A stretch of DNA of 64,000 nt from Bacteroides stercoris ATCC 43183 (GCF_025147325.1 NZ_CP102262.1:620001-684000), one strand, 5' to 3'; shown: positions 24,118 to 34,439, numbered from the stretch's first letter. Made by a program: numbers and translations. Notes: generated by a model from the sequence alone, not told the origin.

Positions 24118-25917
24118 TCAGTTCTTATTGGCACGCTTGCGCTCTGTCTCATCCAAGATAACCTTACGCATACGCATGGATTTGGGAGTAACCTCTACAT
24201 ACTCGTCTCCCTTGATATATTCCAACGCTTCCTCCAGAGAGAACTGCACCGGCGGAATCAGACGCGCTTTCTCGTCGGAACCGGAAGCACGCATGTTGGT
24301 CAGTTTCTTTGATTTGGTAACGTTCACCACAAGGTCGTTATCGTGAGAGTGCTCGCCTACAACCTGTCCGGCATACACTTCTTCCTGCGGGAAGATGAAG
24401 AACTTACCGCGATCCTGCAATTTATCGATGGCATAGGCAAAGGCTGTACCCGACTCCATGGCAATGATGGAACCGTTGGTACGGCGTTCGATTTCACCCT
24501 TATAGGGTTGGTATTCCTTAAAGCGGTGCGCCATGATAGCTTCACCGGCAGAGGCAGTCAGCACATTGGTACGCAAACCGATAATACCGCGCGACGGCAT
24601 ATTGAACTCAAGGTTCACACGCTCGCCGGCGCTTTCCATTTTCACCATTTCACCTTTACGACGGGTTACCATATCGATAATCTTGCTGGCATACTCTTCG
24701 GGAACGTTGACCGTGAGCTCCTCGATAGGCTCGTTCTTCACGCCGTCTATCTCCTTGAAGATAACCTGCGGCTGGCCTACCTGCAACTCATATCCCTCGC
24801 GGCGCATCGTCTCAATCAACACGGAAAGGTGAAGCACGCCACGGCCGGACACCACCCACTTTCCGTCTTCCTCGCTCTTGCGTACGCGAAGCGCAAGGTT
24901 CTTGTCCAACTCCTTCATCAGACGGTCATGTATATGGCGGGAAGTTACAAACTTACCTTCTTTGCCGAAGAACGGAGAATCGTTGATAGTAAACAGCATA
25001 CTCATGGTAGGCTCGTCAATGGCGATGGGCGGCAATGCTTCGGGGTTCTCGTAGTCGCAAATCGTATCTCCGATTTCAAACCCTTCGATACCCACTAAGG
25101 CGCAGATATCACCGGAAGATACCTCCGATACCTTCACACGGCCCATACCTTCAAACGTATGCAGTTCTTTAATCTTCGACTTGACGATTGTACCATCGCG
25201 CTTTGCCAAAGACACGTTCATGCCTTCCCGCAAAGTACCGCGATGTACACGGCCTACGGCGATACGGCCGGTATAAGAGGAGTAGTCCAATGAGGTCACC
25301 AGCATCTGCGGCGTACCTTCCAACTGTGTAGGAGCGGGAATGTTCTCCAGAATGCAGTCCAGCAGCGGATAGATATTGTCCGTCGGCTTCTGCCAGTCCG
25401 TGCTCATCCAGTTGTTCTTTGCCGAACCGTAGATAACGGGGAAGTCCAACTGCTCTTCCGTAGCTTCCAGACTGAACATCAGGTCGAACACCATTTCATA
25501 GACTTCTTCGGGGCGACAGTTGGGCTTGTCCACCTTGTTGACTACAACAATAGGTTTCAAACCGATCTGCAAAGCTTTCTGCAATACAAAACGGGTCTGC
25601 GGCATCGGGCCTTCAAAAGCATCCACCAACAGGATACATCCGTCGGCCATATTCAATACACGTTCCACTTCGCCACCGAAGTCGCTGTGTCCCGGAGTAT
25701 CGATAATATTAATTTTCGTGTCTTTATAGCTGATAGAAACGTTTTTGGAAAGGATTGTTATCCCTCGCTCACGCTCCAAATCATTGTTATCCAACATTAA
25801 TTCACCTGTGCTCTGGTTGCTGCGGAAAAGGTTTCCTGCCAGAAGCATCTTATCTACAAGCGTCGTTTTCCCATGATCGACATGGGCAATAATTGCAATG
25901 TTTCTAATATTTTGCAT
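24118..25917 (-). CDS. typA: Ribosome-associated GTPase TypA/BipA
   Basis: A 599-aa translational GTPase from ATG 25917 ([20 protein letters not shown]); a start 24 bp upstream is less likely. G motifs: [10 protein letters not shown] (G1), ERGITI (G2 region), DTPGHSDF (G3), NKVDKP (G4), SAK (G5). EF-G-like domains III and V and the TypA-specific C-terminal domain (with GSDEKARL) follow. It binds the 70S ribosome and supports ribosome assembly and translation under stress. It is transcribed alone, divergent from rpsO. Confidence 0.95.
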   Translation of the reverse strand: MQNIRNIAIIAHVDHGKTTLVDKMLLAGNLFRSNQSTGELMLDNNDLERERGITILSKNVSISYKDTKINIIDTPGHSDFGGEVERVLNMADGCILLVDAFEGPMPQTRFVLQKALQIGLKPIVVVNKVDKPNCRPEEVYEMVFDLMFSLEATEEQLDFPVIYGSAKNNWMSTDWQKPTDNIYPLLDCILENIPAPTQLEGTPQMLVTSLDYSSYTGRIAVGRVHRGTLREGMNVSLAKRDGTIVKSKIKELHTFEGMGRVKVSEVSSGDICALVGIEGFEIGDTICDYENPEALPPIAIDEPTMSMLFTINDSPFFGKEGKFVTSRHIHDRLMKELDKNLALRVRKSEEDGKWVVSGRGVLHLSVLIETMRREGYELQVGQPQVIFKEIDGVKNEPIEELTVNVPEEYASKIIDMVTRRKGEMVKMESAGERVNLEFNMPSRGIIGLRTNVLTASAGEAIMAHRFKEYQPYKGEIERRTNGSIIAMESGTAFAYAIDKLQDRGKFFIFPQEEVYAGQVVGEHSHDNDLVVNVTKSKKLTNMRASGSDEKARLIPPVQFSLEEALEYIKGDEYVEVTPKSMRMRKVILDETERKRANKN

Positions 25918-26020
25918 ATAATACCTATTATTTGACCGCAAAGGTACGAATTTTACAGTATATACATCACAGAGAAAAGATTTTTTTGCTGAATATCATT
26001 GCAATATAAAAGATAATATC

Positions 26021-26028
26021 TATCTTTG
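26021..26028 (+). promoter_or_regulatory. rpsO promoter -7 box
   Basis: TATCTTTG matches TAnnTTTG, 45 bp upstream of the rpsO start. Confidence 0.65.
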
Positions 26029-26073
26029 CACGCTCGAAAGAGAAAAGAATTATCAACTTTTTAATTAAACACT

Positions 26074-26343
26074 ATGTATTTAGACGCTGCTAAAAAGCAA
26101 GAAATCTTCGGCAAATACGGGAAGTCTAACACTGATACTGGCTCAGCAGAGGCCCAGATAGCTTTGTTTTCATACCGTATTGCTCATCTGACTGAGCATA
26201 TGAAGCTCAACAGAAAGGATTATAGTACAGAAAGAGCCTTGACAATGTTGGTAGGTAAGCGCCGCGCGCTGTTGAACTACCTGAAAGACCGCGACATCAA
26301 CAGATATCGTGCCATTGTTCAGGAACTCGGCTTGCGTAAGTAA
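26074..26343 (+). CDS. rpsO: 30S ribosomal protein S15
   Basis: An 89-aa protein with the full S15 pattern: DTGSAEAQIALFSYRI, LTEHMKLNRKDYSTERAL, and GKRRALLNYLKDRDINRY. It binds 16S rRNA early in assembly of the 30S platform. It is a monocistronic gene with its own promoter and terminator, as in other Bacteroides. Confidence 0.97.
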   Translation: MYLDAAKKQEIFGKYGKSNTDTGSAEAQIALFSYRIAHLTEHMKLNRKDYSTERALTMLVGKRRALLNYLKDRDINRYRAIVQELGLRK

Positions 26344-26368
26344 TTTACTTGCGGTAAACTTATTAAAG

Positions 26369-26398
26369 CGGCGGTATTTTCCAATGAGAATACCGCCG
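26369..26398 (+). terminator. Terminator after rpsO
   Basis: CGGCGGTATT pairs with AATACCGCCG, followed by TTTTACTTTT. Confidence 0.85.
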
Positions 26399-26445
26399 TT
26401 TTACTTTTATCACAGTCTTCCCTGTACAGGGGTTTTAAAAGCCTA

Positions 26446-26973
26446 TTACAATTGTACCTTATAGAGTACGTGCTCTTTCAGCAGATGCCCGTCGGGCACT
26501 GCAGGGTGCATAAAATTCTTTTCAAATTCCATCCCTATCTTCTGCATCACCCGTTGCGAACGTTTATTGGTCAGCGAAGTAAAAGCCCGGACCATAGAAA
26601 ACGGAAGATTCTCCTTAGCATAAGCCAGACATGACTTCGCTGCTTCGGTAGCATACCCCCGACCCCAATATTCCTGCTTCAATCGCCACAGTATCTCAAT
26701 ACCCGGAGCAAAGTCCACATCAAACATAAAGTTATGAAAGCCCGTAAACCCCACAAAGGCTCCATCGGACTTCTGCTCGATGGCATATCCGCCATATCCG
26801 TACTGAAGAAACTCATTCCTGACAGTATCAAAAAGATTGCGCGACTCTTCCCCGGACAAAGGATGCAGAAAGAACTCCATGACAGACGGATTCCCGTTCA
26901 TCTCTGCGAAAGGAACGAAGTCTTCTTCTTTCCAATCGCGCAATATCAAACGGGGAGTTTCAATATATACCAT
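26446..26973 (-). CDS. GNAT-family N-acetyltransferase (RimJ/RimL-like)
   Basis: A 175-aa protein beginning with the typical IETPRLILRDWKEEDF and containing the acetyl-CoA-binding turn EYWGRGYATEAAKSCLAYA and the late RVMQKIGMEFE. The subfamily acetylates N-terminal or small-molecule amines; the substrate here cannot be read. Single gene, convergent with rpsO. Confidence 0.85.
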   Translation of the reverse strand: MVYIETPRLILRDWKEEDFVPFAEMNGNPSVMEFFLHPLSGEESRNLFDTVRNEFLQYGYGGYAIEQKSDGAFVGFTGFHNFMFDVDFAPGIEILWRLKQEYWGRGYATEAAKSCLAYAKENLPFSMVRAFTSLTNKRSQRVMQKIGMEFEKNFMHPAVPDGHLLKEHVLYKVQL

Positions 26974-27038
26974 ACTTAATAATCTTTATTCTCATACAAA
27001 AATACTGAATCCGTTTTACTTCTCAAAAACATTATCTT

Positions 27039-27046
27039 TATCTTTG
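27039..27046 (+). promoter_or_regulatory. Promoter -7 box of DUF4251 gene
   Basis: TATCTTTG, 24 bp before the start codon at 27070, giving a short leader. Confidence 0.6.
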
Positions 27047-27069
27047 TTGATACCTAAAACCAAACAACG

Positions 27070-27558
27070 ATGAAAACAGCTAAATTAATTCTATTATGTT
27101 TGTCGGGAATGCTTGCCATGCAGTCCGCAACAGCACAAAGCCGGAGTGAAAAGAAAGCACAGACCGAACGTAACGTCAGGGAAGCGATAAATGCCGATCA
27201 CTACAAAATCAACGTAGACTATATGCAACCCATGAAAGGTCGCAGCCGCGCCCTGACATCCGACTACTCCATCGAAATCAGGAATGACTCCGTCTTTTCT
27301 TACCTGCCCTACTTCGGAGTGGCATACAATGTACCTTACGGCGGCGGGAAGGGATTGATATTTAATGCCCCGATAACCGGATACAGGAAAGAAAGCCTCA
27401 AAAAAGGAAAAACCCGGATTGATTTCAAAACCGGCAACGAAGAAGATAAATATGAATACAGCCTTACTATCTATTCCGACGGTTCGGCCAACATACATAT
27501 CCAGCCGATGAACAGACAGGCCATTTCATACTCCGGAGAGTTGGATATAAAAGAGTAA
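27070..27558 (+). CDS. Secreted DUF4251 protein
   Basis: A 162-aa protein with a signal peptide (about residues 1-22, ending QSATAQ) and the DUF4251 layout: a helical start (SEKKAQTERNVREAI), YKINVDYMQPMKGRS, FSYLPYFGVAYNVPYGGGKG and closing beta strands. This family is widespread in Bacteroidota periplasm and envelope and its function is unknown. It has its own promoter and no evident partner. Confidence 0.88.
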   Translation: MKTAKLILLCLSGMLAMQSATAQSRSEKKAQTERNVREAINADHYKINVDYMQPMKGRSRALTSDYSIEIRNDSVFSYLPYFGVAYNVPYGGGKGLIFNAPITGYRKESLKKGKTRIDFKTGNEEDKYEYSLTIYSDGSANIHIQPMNRQAISYSGELDIKE

Positions 27559-27727
27559 GGAACCTCTATCAGGCTTCATGCAATCATAAACCATACGTCT
27601 GCGAATATCACTCTTGCTCTGAGAAAGCCGGAATAGCGATGGCATACAGACAAAATCTCCTGTACACCTGCAAAGACCATAAGCAAACTTTTCGTCATAG
27701 AATGTTGCACCAAGTAAAAGAATATCT

Positions 27728-27735
27728 TATTTTTG
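27728..27735 (+). promoter_or_regulatory. Promoter -7 box of XRE-cupin regulator
   Basis: TATTTTTG, 52 bp upstream of the start at 27787. The rest of 27559-27786 shows nothing further. Confidence 0.55.
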
Positions 27736-27786
27736 CAATTTACAGCTATTAATCATAACCTTTTAGACTGAAAATACTATCAAATT

Positions 27787-28362
27787 ATGGATACAAGTAA
27801 GATTGTAGGAGAAAAAATCAAATCACTCCGCGAAAGCCAGTCCATCAGCATGGAAGAGCTGGCGCAACGTTCGGGGCTCGCCATCGAACAAATCGAACGC
27901 ATCGAAAACAATATCGACCTGCCTTCATTGGCTCCGCTCATCAAAATAGCCCGCGTACTGGGCGTGCGTCTCGGCACATTCCTTGACGACCAGGACGAGA
28001 ACGGTCCTGTGGTATGCCGCAAGTCGGAAGCAAAGGACAGCATCAGCTTCTCCAACAACGCTATCCACTCGCGCAAACACATGGAGTACCACTCTCTTTC
28101 CAAATCAAAAGCAGACCGCCACATGGAGCCGTTCATCATTGACGTAGCTCCCACGGACGACAGCGATTTCGTTCTTTCCTCACACGAAGGCGAAGAATTC
28201 ATCATGGTTATGGAAGGAACCATGGAAATCAGCTACGGCAAGCACACCTACCTGCTCGAAGAAGGGGACAGCATCTACTACGATTCCATCGTACCGCACC
28301 ATGTACACGCCTATGAAGGACAGGCAGCCAAAATACTGGCAGTAATTTATACACCAATCTGA
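27787..28362 (+). CDS. XRE-family regulator with C-terminal cupin domain
   Basis: A 191-aa protein with an N-terminal helix-turn-helix (ESQSISMEELAQRSGLAIEQ, about residues 15-60) and a cupin sensor domain in the second half (SSHEGEEFIMVMEGTMEI, then EEGDSIYYDSIVPHHVHAY), which keeps metal-site-like His and Glu residues. Members sense small molecules, often substrates of neighbouring enzymes. The acyl-CoA-ligase-type gene lies downstream on the same strand, so this probably regulates it, although a palindromic element sits between them. Confidence 0.88.
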   Translation: MDTSKIVGEKIKSLRESQSISMEELAQRSGLAIEQIERIENNIDLPSLAPLIKIARVLGVRLGTFLDDQDENGPVVCRKSEAKDSISFSNNAIHSRKHMEYHSLSKSKADRHMEPFIIDVAPTDDSDFVLSSHEGEEFIMVMEGTMEISYGKHTYLLEEGDSIYYDSIVPHHVHAYEGQAAKILAVIYTPI

Positions 28363-28363
28363 T

Positions 28364-28551
28364 AAGTATAAGGCATAAGGGAGTGTGTCAAAATACACTT
28401 GATGATTTCTTTTAGGCACGGATTACACGGATTCTACGGAAACACAGATTTTCTTTGTTCTTTTTCCGTGAAATCCGTGTAATCCGTGCCTAAAAAGAAA
28501 CAAACGGCAAGCGAATTTTAGTTTTGACATACCCTCTTATATTTCATACTT
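28364..28551. mobile_element. MITE-like inverted-repeat element
   Basis: The whole gap between two genes is a 188-bp inverted repeat. Its ends are 30-bp imperfect terminal repeats (28364-28393 and 28522-28551, 23 of 30 matching), each ending inward in TGTCAAAA. Inside, TTTAGGCACGGATTACACGG (28411-28430) faces its complement at 28471-28492, with one indel. No coding frame. It could be a non-autonomous insertion or a large processed hairpin. Confidence 0.65.
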
Positions 28552-28572
28552 CATACGTTAATTAGCATCGTT

Positions 28573-30219
28573 ATGTTATACGAAAGAACGCTTGGCCAAT
28601 GGCTGGAGCATTGGGCCACAACTACACCTGACAAAGAATACATTGTTTACTCCGACCGTAATCTGCGCTTCACCTGGAGCCAGTTCAACCGCAGAGTGGA
28701 CGACATGGCAAAAGGACTTATCGCTATCGGCGTGGAACGGGGAACACACGTCGGCATCTGGGCGGCAAACGTACCGGACTGGCTGACATTGCTGTATGCC
28801 TGCGCCAAAATAGGCGCCGTTTATGTAACGGTAAACACCAACTATAAACAAGCCGAACTGGAGTACCTGTGCGAGAATTCGGATATGCACACGCTCTGTA
28901 TCGTCAACGGCGAGAAAGACAGCGACTTCGTGCAGATGACCTACACCATGCTGCCTGAACTGAAAACCTGCCAGCGCGGACATCTGAAAAGCGAGCGCTT
29001 CCCTTATATGAAGAATGTAATCTACGTAGGGCAGGAAAAGCACAGAGGAATGTACAACACTTCCGAAATTCTGCTTTTAGGCGACAACGTGGAAGACACC
29101 CGTCTGAATGAGCTCAAAAGTCGGGTAAGTTGCCACGACGTAGTAAACATGCAGTACACTTCGGGCACTACCGGATTCCCGAAAGGGGTAATGCTTACCC
29201 ACTACAACATCACTAACAACGGTTTCCTCACCGGCGAGCATATGAAATTCACCGCCGCTGACAAACTCTGCTGTTGCGTCCCCCTGTTCCACTGCTTCGG
29301 CGTGGTGCTTGCCACAATGAACTGCCTTACCCACGGCTGTACACAAGTCATGGTGGAACGCTTCAACCCGTTGGTGGTGCTTGCATCCATCCACAAAGAA
29401 CGATGCACCGCACTCTACGGCGTACCCACAATGTTCATAGCCGAGTTGCACCATCCGATGTTCGACCTGTTCGATATGTCCAGCCTGCGCACGGGTATCA
29501 TGGCCGGCTCTCTCTGCCCCGTCGAGCTGATGAAGCAGGTAGAGGAAAAGATGTACATGAAAGTAACCAGCGTTTACGGCCTAACGGAAGCCGCTCCCGG
29601 CATGACCGCCACGCGAATAGACGACTCGTTCGATGTACGTTGCAACACCGTAGGACGCGACTTTGAGCATACCGAAGTGAAAGTCATCGACCCGGAAACC
29701 GGCGAAGAGTGCCCGGTAGGCGTGCAGGGTGAAATGTGCAACCGCGGTTACAACACCATGAAAGGATATTATAAGAATCCGCAGGCCACAGCCGAGGTCA
29801 TCGACAAGAACGGTTTTCTGCACTCCGGAGACTTGGGCGTAAAAGACGAGGACGGCAACTACCGCATCACCGGACGTATCAAAGACATGATTATCCGCGG
29901 CGGTGAAAATATCTATCCGCGCGAAATCGAAGAGTTTCTCTATCAACTGGAAGGCGTCAAGGATGTGCAGGTAGCCGGCATCCCTTCCAAGAAGTACGGC
30001 GAAGCGGTCGGCGCATTCATTATCCGGCACGAGGGGGCAGACCTGCACGAATCGGATGTACGCGACTTCTGCATCGGCAAGATTTCCCGTTACAAGATTC
30101 CCAAATATATTTTCTTTGTAAAAGAGTTCCCCATGACAGGAAGCGGCAAGATACAGAAATTCAAGCTGAAAGACATAGGGCTGCAACTTTGCAAGGAGCA
30201 AGGAATAGAAATTATTTAA
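28573..30219 (+). CDS. AMP-binding acyl-CoA ligase-type enzyme
   Basis: A 548-aa member of the adenylate-forming (ANL) superfamily. Motifs: the P-loop [16 protein letters not shown] (about residue 195), [10 protein letters not shown] (A5), [12 protein letters not shown] (A7 with the Asp), [20 protein letters not shown] (A8), and the catalytic Lys in GSGKIQKF. It activates a carboxylate with ATP and loads it on CoA; the fatty or aromatic acid substrate is not evident. It stands downstream of the XRE-cupin regulator. No signal peptide; cytoplasmic. Confidence 0.9.
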   Translation: MLYERTLGQWLEHWATTTPDKEYIVYSDRNLRFTWSQFNRRVDDMAKGLIAIGVERGTHVGIWAANVPDWLTLLYACAKIGAVYVTVNTNYKQAELEYLCENSDMHTLCIVNGEKDSDFVQMTYTMLPELKTCQRGHLKSERFPYMKNVIYVGQEKHRGMYNTSEILLLGDNVEDTRLNELKSRVSCHDVVNMQYTSGTTGFPKGVMLTHYNITNNGFLTGEHMKFTAADKLCCCVPLFHCFGVVLATMNCLTHGCTQVMVERFNPLVVLASIHKERCTALYGVPTMFIAELHHPMFDLFDMSSLRTGIMAGSLCPVELMKQVEEKMYMKVTSVYGLTEAAPGMTATRIDDSFDVRCNTVGRDFEHTEVKVIDPETGEECPVGVQGEMCNRGYNTMKGYYKNPQATAEVIDKNGFLHSGDLGVKDEDGNYRITGRIKDMIIRGGENIYPREIEEFLYQLEGVKDVQVAGIPSKKYGEAVGAFIIRHEGADLHESDVRDFCIGKISRYKIPKYIFFVKEFPMTGSGKIQKFKLKDIGLQLCKEQGIEII

Positions 30220-30263
30220 GCAGTTAGGAGTAAACCAAGTAAATATGGGGAATTAGCTTATAC

Positions 30264-30308
30264 TATCTGTCATTCAGAGCATCGCAAAGAAGCTCTGAAT
30301 GACAGATA
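30264..30308. terminator. 17-bp perfect hairpin between ligase gene and luxS
   Basis: TATCTGTCATTCAGAGC (30264-30280) pairs perfectly with GCTCTGAATGACAGATA (30292-30308). No strong T tract follows. It lies between convergent genes and most likely acts as a transcription barrier. Confidence 0.6.
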
Positions 30309-30348
30309 CTCTTAACATAAATGTATTTTTCAACATTCATTCAACCAC

Positions 30349-30837
30349 TCACTCCGCTTTCTCGGGGTAGTTCATATTCTCTTCCGTCATCTGTTCCAGC
30401 ACTTCATGCAAATACTTGGCAGACTCCCATTTTGCCATGGGCAGGTCGTGGAGCAGGTAATTGCCGCAATCCTGCGGAGCAGCACCGGGAACTTCGCCCT
30501 CATATCCGGCAACAAAGCGGAACGTATCCTGCATCAGCGGTACGATGTCCTGCGGCTGCAAATCGCCTTTCATCAGCAGATAATTGCCGGTAAGGCAGCC
30601 CATGGGGCCCCAATAGATAATCTTGTCCTGCCATTGCGGTTCATTGCGCAGGTAAGTGGCAGCCAGATGCTCGATAGTGTGCAGGGCGCCTTGTCCCAAT
30701 GCCGGTTCGCGGTTGGGCTCTTTCATACGAATATCAAAAGTCGTGATGACTTCTCCGTTCACTTCATCCTTGCGCGATACGTAAATACCGCGCAGCAAAC
30801 GGATGTGATCGATGGTAAAGCTGGGTATTTTCTTCAT
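30349..30837 (-). CDS. luxS: S-ribosylhomocysteine lyase (AI-2 synthase)
   Basis: A 162-aa metalloenzyme splitting S-ribosylhomocysteine to homocysteine and DPD, the AI-2 precursor. The metal ligands are visible as HTIEH (about residues 53-57) and Cys in PQDCGNY (about 123). GPMGCLTGNY carries the catalytic Cys. Length is standard. It is downstream of mtnN on the same strand with a 24-bp gap made of repeated GTTATAAGTT-like words, so the two steps of the methyl-cycle salvage are encoded together. Confidence 0.95.
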   Translation of the reverse strand: MKKIPSFTIDHIRLLRGIYVSRKDEVNGEVITTFDIRMKEPNREPALGQGALHTIEHLAATYLRNEPQWQDKIIYWGPMGCLTGNYLLMKGDLQPQDIVPLMQDTFRFVAGYEGEVPGAAPQDCGNYLLHDLPMAKWESAKYLHEVLEQMTEENMNYPEKAE

Positions 30838-30861
30838 AAGTTATAAGTTGTGAGTTATGAG

Positions 30862-31566
30862 TTATAAGTTGTCGGGCAGGGTGGAAAGGAAAGTCCATGT
30901 CGTAAGGAAAGAACGTTCCGCCATCGTACCCCAAAAATCGGCATATTGCGAAGAGTGGTCTTCCACGCCCGGCGTATCGCTGATGATACGGAAGCTGAGG
31001 AAAGGAATGCCGTACAGATAGCAGGTCTGCGCAATGGCAGCGGACTCCATATCGACAGCCAGTCCAGCCGGGAAGCGGCGTTTGATGGCATCCAGCTCTG
31101 TGCGGTTGGTGATAAACCGGTCGCCGGTACATATCAGTCCGCTATGAATACGGCTTTCCAATCCGGTCTTGTTCAGAGACAAAGCATGTTCCAAAAGCGG
31201 GGCGCACCCCTTGTACACTGCAGGCAATCCCTGCACCTGACCGTACTCGTTACCGTCACCGCACCATACATCGTGGTACGCCAGAGAGTCGCTCGCCACT
31301 ACATCCGTCACCTTGAGACAAGCGTCGATGCCGCCCGCCACACCGGTACTCACAATGCAGTCCGGGGCAAAACGGCGTATCAGCTCCGTAGCTCCAACCG
31401 CCGCATTCACCTTACCGATGCCGCATTGCGTAAGTATCACGCGGTTGCTGCCAAGCATACCTTCCACATAGTGCAGATTACCGTAATCCGCTACCTTCTT
31501 CTCCTGTAAACGTTCCGCCAGTTGGCGGTGTTCGCTATCCATTGCACTGATAACACCTATCGTCAT
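30862..31566 (-). CDS. mtnN: 5'-methylthioadenosine/S-adenosylhomocysteine nucleosidase
   Basis: A 234-aa product from ATG 31566 (MTIGVISAMDSEHRQL), preferred over an upstream start lacking homology. It hydrolyses SAH and MTA to adenine and the ribosyl thioethers; its SAH product is the substrate of LuxS encoded next. The phosphorylase-fold motifs are GIGKVNAAVGA, VSTGVAGG, AVDMESAAIA and SDTPG with the catalytic Asp. The promoter box TACCTTTG lies on the minus strand at 31625-31618. Confidence 0.93.
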   Translation of the reverse strand: MTIGVISAMDSEHRQLAERLQEKKVADYGNLHYVEGMLGSNRVILTQCGIGKVNAAVGATELIRRFAPDCIVSTGVAGGIDACLKVTDVVASDSLAYHDVWCGDGNEYGQVQGLPAVYKGCAPLLEHALSLNKTGLESRIHSGLICTGDRFITNRTELDAIKRRFPAGLAVDMESAAIAQTCYLYGIPFLSFRIISDTPGVEDHSSQYADFWGTMAERSFLTTWTFLSTLPDNL

Positions 31567-31679
31567 GCTTACCGATTTCCAAATTTCAGATTTATGAATT
31601 ATATGATTTAGGGAAGGCAAAGGTACGATATTTCAGCAGATTTATCTATCCAACTGGTGCATAAATCAATATTTATGTA

Positions 31680-31687
31680 TAAGTTTG
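31680..31687 (+). promoter_or_regulatory. Promoter -7 box of YfhO-like gene
   Basis: TAAGTTTG, about 82 bp upstream of the start at 31769 and divergent from the mtnN promoter. Confidence 0.5.
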
Positions 31688-31768
31688 CCGCTGAAATTCA
31701 GATTAGGAGTCAAGGGAGTCGACTCCTCACCCTTTCGGCTCCCCCACATAAACCATAACCCAGCAAAG

Positions 31769-34282
31769 ATGATAAAGAAGATTCTTCCCGACTTAATTGC
31801 CATCCTGGCATTCGTCCTGATTTCTTTCGCCTACTTTTTTCCGGCGGATATAGAAGGACGTATTCTGTTCCAGCACGACACCGCCGCCGGAGCCGGCGCC
31901 GGACAAGAAGCCAAAGAGTATTACGAACAGACAGGCGAACGCACCCGCTGGACCAATTCCCTTTTCGGCGGAATGCCTACCTACCAGATATCCCCGTCCT
32001 ACGACTCTACCGTACCGCTGCAATGGACACAGAAAATATACCAGCTCTTCCTGCCCACCTACGTCAACCTGACGTTTATCCTGATGCTGGGCTTCTACAT
32101 CCTGCTGCGGGCATTCGGCATACCGGCATGGCTGGCAGGCTTGGGCGGCATCATGTGGGCCTTCTCGTCCTACTTCTTCATTCTGATTTCGGCGGGACAC
32201 ATCTGGAAGTTCATCACCCTTGCCTACATCCCGCCCACAATAGCGGGCATCGTGCTCGCCTACCGGGGCAAGCTGCTGGCAGGCGGCATACTCACAGCCT
32301 TCTTCATCGCCCTGCAAATCATGTCCAACCATGTGCAGATGTCCTACTACTTCCTGTTCGTCATCCTGTTCATCGCAGGAGCATACTTTGAAGATGCGTG
32401 GCGCAACAAGACGCTTCCCCGGTTCTTCAAGGCAAGCGCCGTACTGCTGGTTGCCGCCCTTATCGGTGTGGCCGCCAACCTTTCCAACCTCTACCACACC
32501 TATACGTACAGCAAGGAAACCATGCGCGGCAAGAGCGAGCTGGTACAGACCGGTGATGCTGCCAAGCAAACCAGCAGCGGACTGGACCGCGACTACATCA
32601 CCAACTGGAGCTATGGCATCGACGAAACCTGGACGCTCCTCGTTCCCAACTTCAAAGGCGGTTCCTCCTCCGCCCCCCTCAGCCAGAGCGAAACCGCCAT
32701 GGAAAAGGCCAACCCGATGTACGGGAGTCTGTACAACTCATTCCCGCAGTACTTCGGCAGCCAGCCCTGGACCGCCGGCCCCGTCTATGTGGGCGCATTC
32801 GTACTGTTCCTCTTCGTGCTGGGCTGCTTTATCGTAAAAGGCCCGCTGAAATGGGCGTTGCTGGGAGCAACCTTCTTCTCCATCGTCCTGGCATGGGGCA
32901 AGAACTTCATGCCGCTGACGGACTTCTTCATCGATTACGTCCCGATGTACAATAAGTTCCGCGCCGTATCATCCATCCTCGTCATAGCGGAATTCACCAT
33001 TCCCCTGCTGGCAATCTTTGCCTTGAAGCGCGTGTTGGAAGAACCCGGAATATGGAAAGCGAACAAGAAAGCGTTCGGCATCAGCCTTGCGCTGACCGCC
33101 GGTGTAGCCCTGCTGCTTACCGTAGCGCCGGGTAGCCTCGGCTCCGGCTTCGTGCCCGCACAAGAAGCGCAGATGCTGCAAAATGCCGTCGACCAGCAGA
33201 TGATACCCGCCAACGAGCTGTCCGGCATCCTCGCCAATCTCTCAGAAATGCGGGGTGCGCTTGTCAGCGCCGACGCATTGCGGAGCTTCATCATCATCTG
33301 CATCGGATGCGCACTGCTTTGGCTCCACGCGGCAGGCAAGCTGCGCCGGTCACTGACCGTTGCAGGCATCACGGTTCTCTGCCTTGTAGATATGTGGAGT
33401 GTAAACAAACGCTACCTGCACGACGAGCAGTTCGTGCCCCGTTCCATCCAAACGGAAACGTTCAGCAAAACCAAGACCGACGAACTCATCCTGCAGGACA
33501 AAAGCCCGGACTACCGCGTACTGAACTTTGCAACCGATGCCTTCAACGAGAACAACACTTCCTACTGGCATAAGAACATAGGCGGATACCATGCCGCCAA
33601 ACTGCGTCGCTACCAGGAACTGATAGAACGCCACATCTCTCCCGAAATGCAGGCTGCCTATCAAGCGATAGCCGCCGCAGGCGGAGAAATGGACAGTGTG
33701 GACGCCTCCAAGTTCCGCGTACTGAACATGCTGAACACGAAGTACTTCATCCTCCCCTCCGGACAGCAGGGACAGACCGTTCCCGTCCTCAACCCTTATG
33801 CCAACGGCAACGCCTGGTTTGTGAAGAACGTGCAATACGTAAACAATGCCAATGAGGAGATTGATGCGCTCAAAACCATCCTTCCCACCGAAACCGCTGT
33901 TGTCGATGCCCGCTTCAAGAATATGCTGAAAGGGATTTCAGAGGCTCATAAAGACAGCCTTTCCTCCATTCGCCTGACAAGTTACGAACCCAACCGCCTG
34001 GTTTACGAAACGGAAAACGCGGGAGACGGCATCGCCGTATTCTCCGAGATATACTACCCGAACGGCTGGCAAGTAACCATTGACGGGAAACCTGCCGGAC
34101 TGGGACGTGCGGATTATGTACTGCGCGCCTTGTATATTCCTGCCGGCAAGCATACCGTCGAGATGCGCTTCGACCCCAAAAGCCTGCATGTAACGGAAGG
34201 CATCGCCTACGGAGCATTGGCGCTGCTGGTTATCGGAGTGGCAGCCGTTGCGCTGATTGCACGCAAAAAAGCGCAAGAATAG
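31769..34282 (+). CDS. YfhO-family polytopic membrane protein (GT-C-like)
   Basis: An 837-aa protein from ATG 31769 (MIKKILPDLIAILAF). It has about a dozen transmembrane helices in the first two thirds, a first extracytoplasmic loop containing FQHDTAAGAGAGQEAKEYYE, and a C-terminal beta-rich periplasmic domain (YYPNGWQVTIDGKPA) ending with a final helix. YfhO proteins belong to the GT-C glycosyltransferase superfamily and use lipid-linked sugars to modify surface polymers; Bacteroides homologues are uncharacterised. Single gene with its own promoter. Confidence 0.88.
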   Translation: MIKKILPDLIAILAFVLISFAYFFPADIEGRILFQHDTAAGAGAGQEAKEYYEQTGERTRWTNSLFGGMPTYQISPSYDSTVPLQWTQKIYQLFLPTYVNLTFILMLGFYILLRAFGIPAWLAGLGGIMWAFSSYFFILISAGHIWKFITLAYIPPTIAGIVLAYRGKLLAGGILTAFFIALQIMSNHVQMSYYFLFVILFIAGAYFEDAWRNKTLPRFFKASAVLLVAALIGVAANLSNLYHTYTYSKETMRGKSELVQTGDAAKQTSSGLDRDYITNWSYGIDETWTLLVPNFKGGSSSAPLSQSETAMEKANPMYGSLYNSFPQYFGSQPWTAGPVYVGAFVLFLFVLGCFIVKGPLKWALLGATFFSIVLAWGKNFMPLTDFFIDYVPMYNKFRAVSSILVIAEFTIPLLAIFALKRVLEEPGIWKANKKAFGISLALTAGVALLLTVAPGSLGSGFVPAQEAQMLQNAVDQQMIPANELSGILANLSEMRGALVSADALRSFIIICIGCALLWLHAAGKLRRSLTVAGITVLCLVDMWSVNKRYLHDEQFVPRSIQTETFSKTKTDELILQDKSPDYRVLNFATDAFNENNTSYWHKNIGGYHAAKLRRYQELIERHISPEMQAAYQAIAAAGGEMDSVDASKFRVLNMLNTKYFILPSGQQGQTVPVLNPYANGNAWFVKNVQYVNNANEEIDALKTILPTETAVVDARFKNMLKGISEAHKDSLSSIRLTSYEPNRLVYETENAGDGIAVFSEIYYPNGWQVTIDGKPAGLGRADYVLRALYIPAGKHTVEMRFDPKSLHVTEGIAYGALALLVIGVAAVALIARKKAQE

Positions 34283-34340
34283 GTAGAATCTACGGGGCAA
34301 CCGGATTCATCCACATTCAATATAACAGAGTAATACGTCT

Positions 34341-34432
34341 TTCTCTCTATAGCGGTACGCTTTTCCTCACAGCCTTATAACAAAGATATACAGAGGAAAA
34401 TCAGGTATTGCTATAGAGAGAATTCTTTTTTC
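34341..34432 (+). terminator. Nested long hairpin after YfhO-like gene
   Basis: TTCTCTCTATAGC (34341-34353) pairs with GCTATAGAGAGAA (34410-34422), enclosing a second stem TTTTCCTC (34361-34368) with GAGGAAAA (34393-34400), then TTCTTTTTT. It looks like a terminator with an unusually long arm. It shares the 420-bp gap 34283-34702 with the element below; no gene is seen there. Confidence 0.65.
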
Positions 34433-34439
34433 TCAGGAA

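Noticed and set aside
28364..28551. Complete insertion sequence
   Set aside because: No transposase frame fits in 188 bp; only a non-autonomous element or hairpin is supported.
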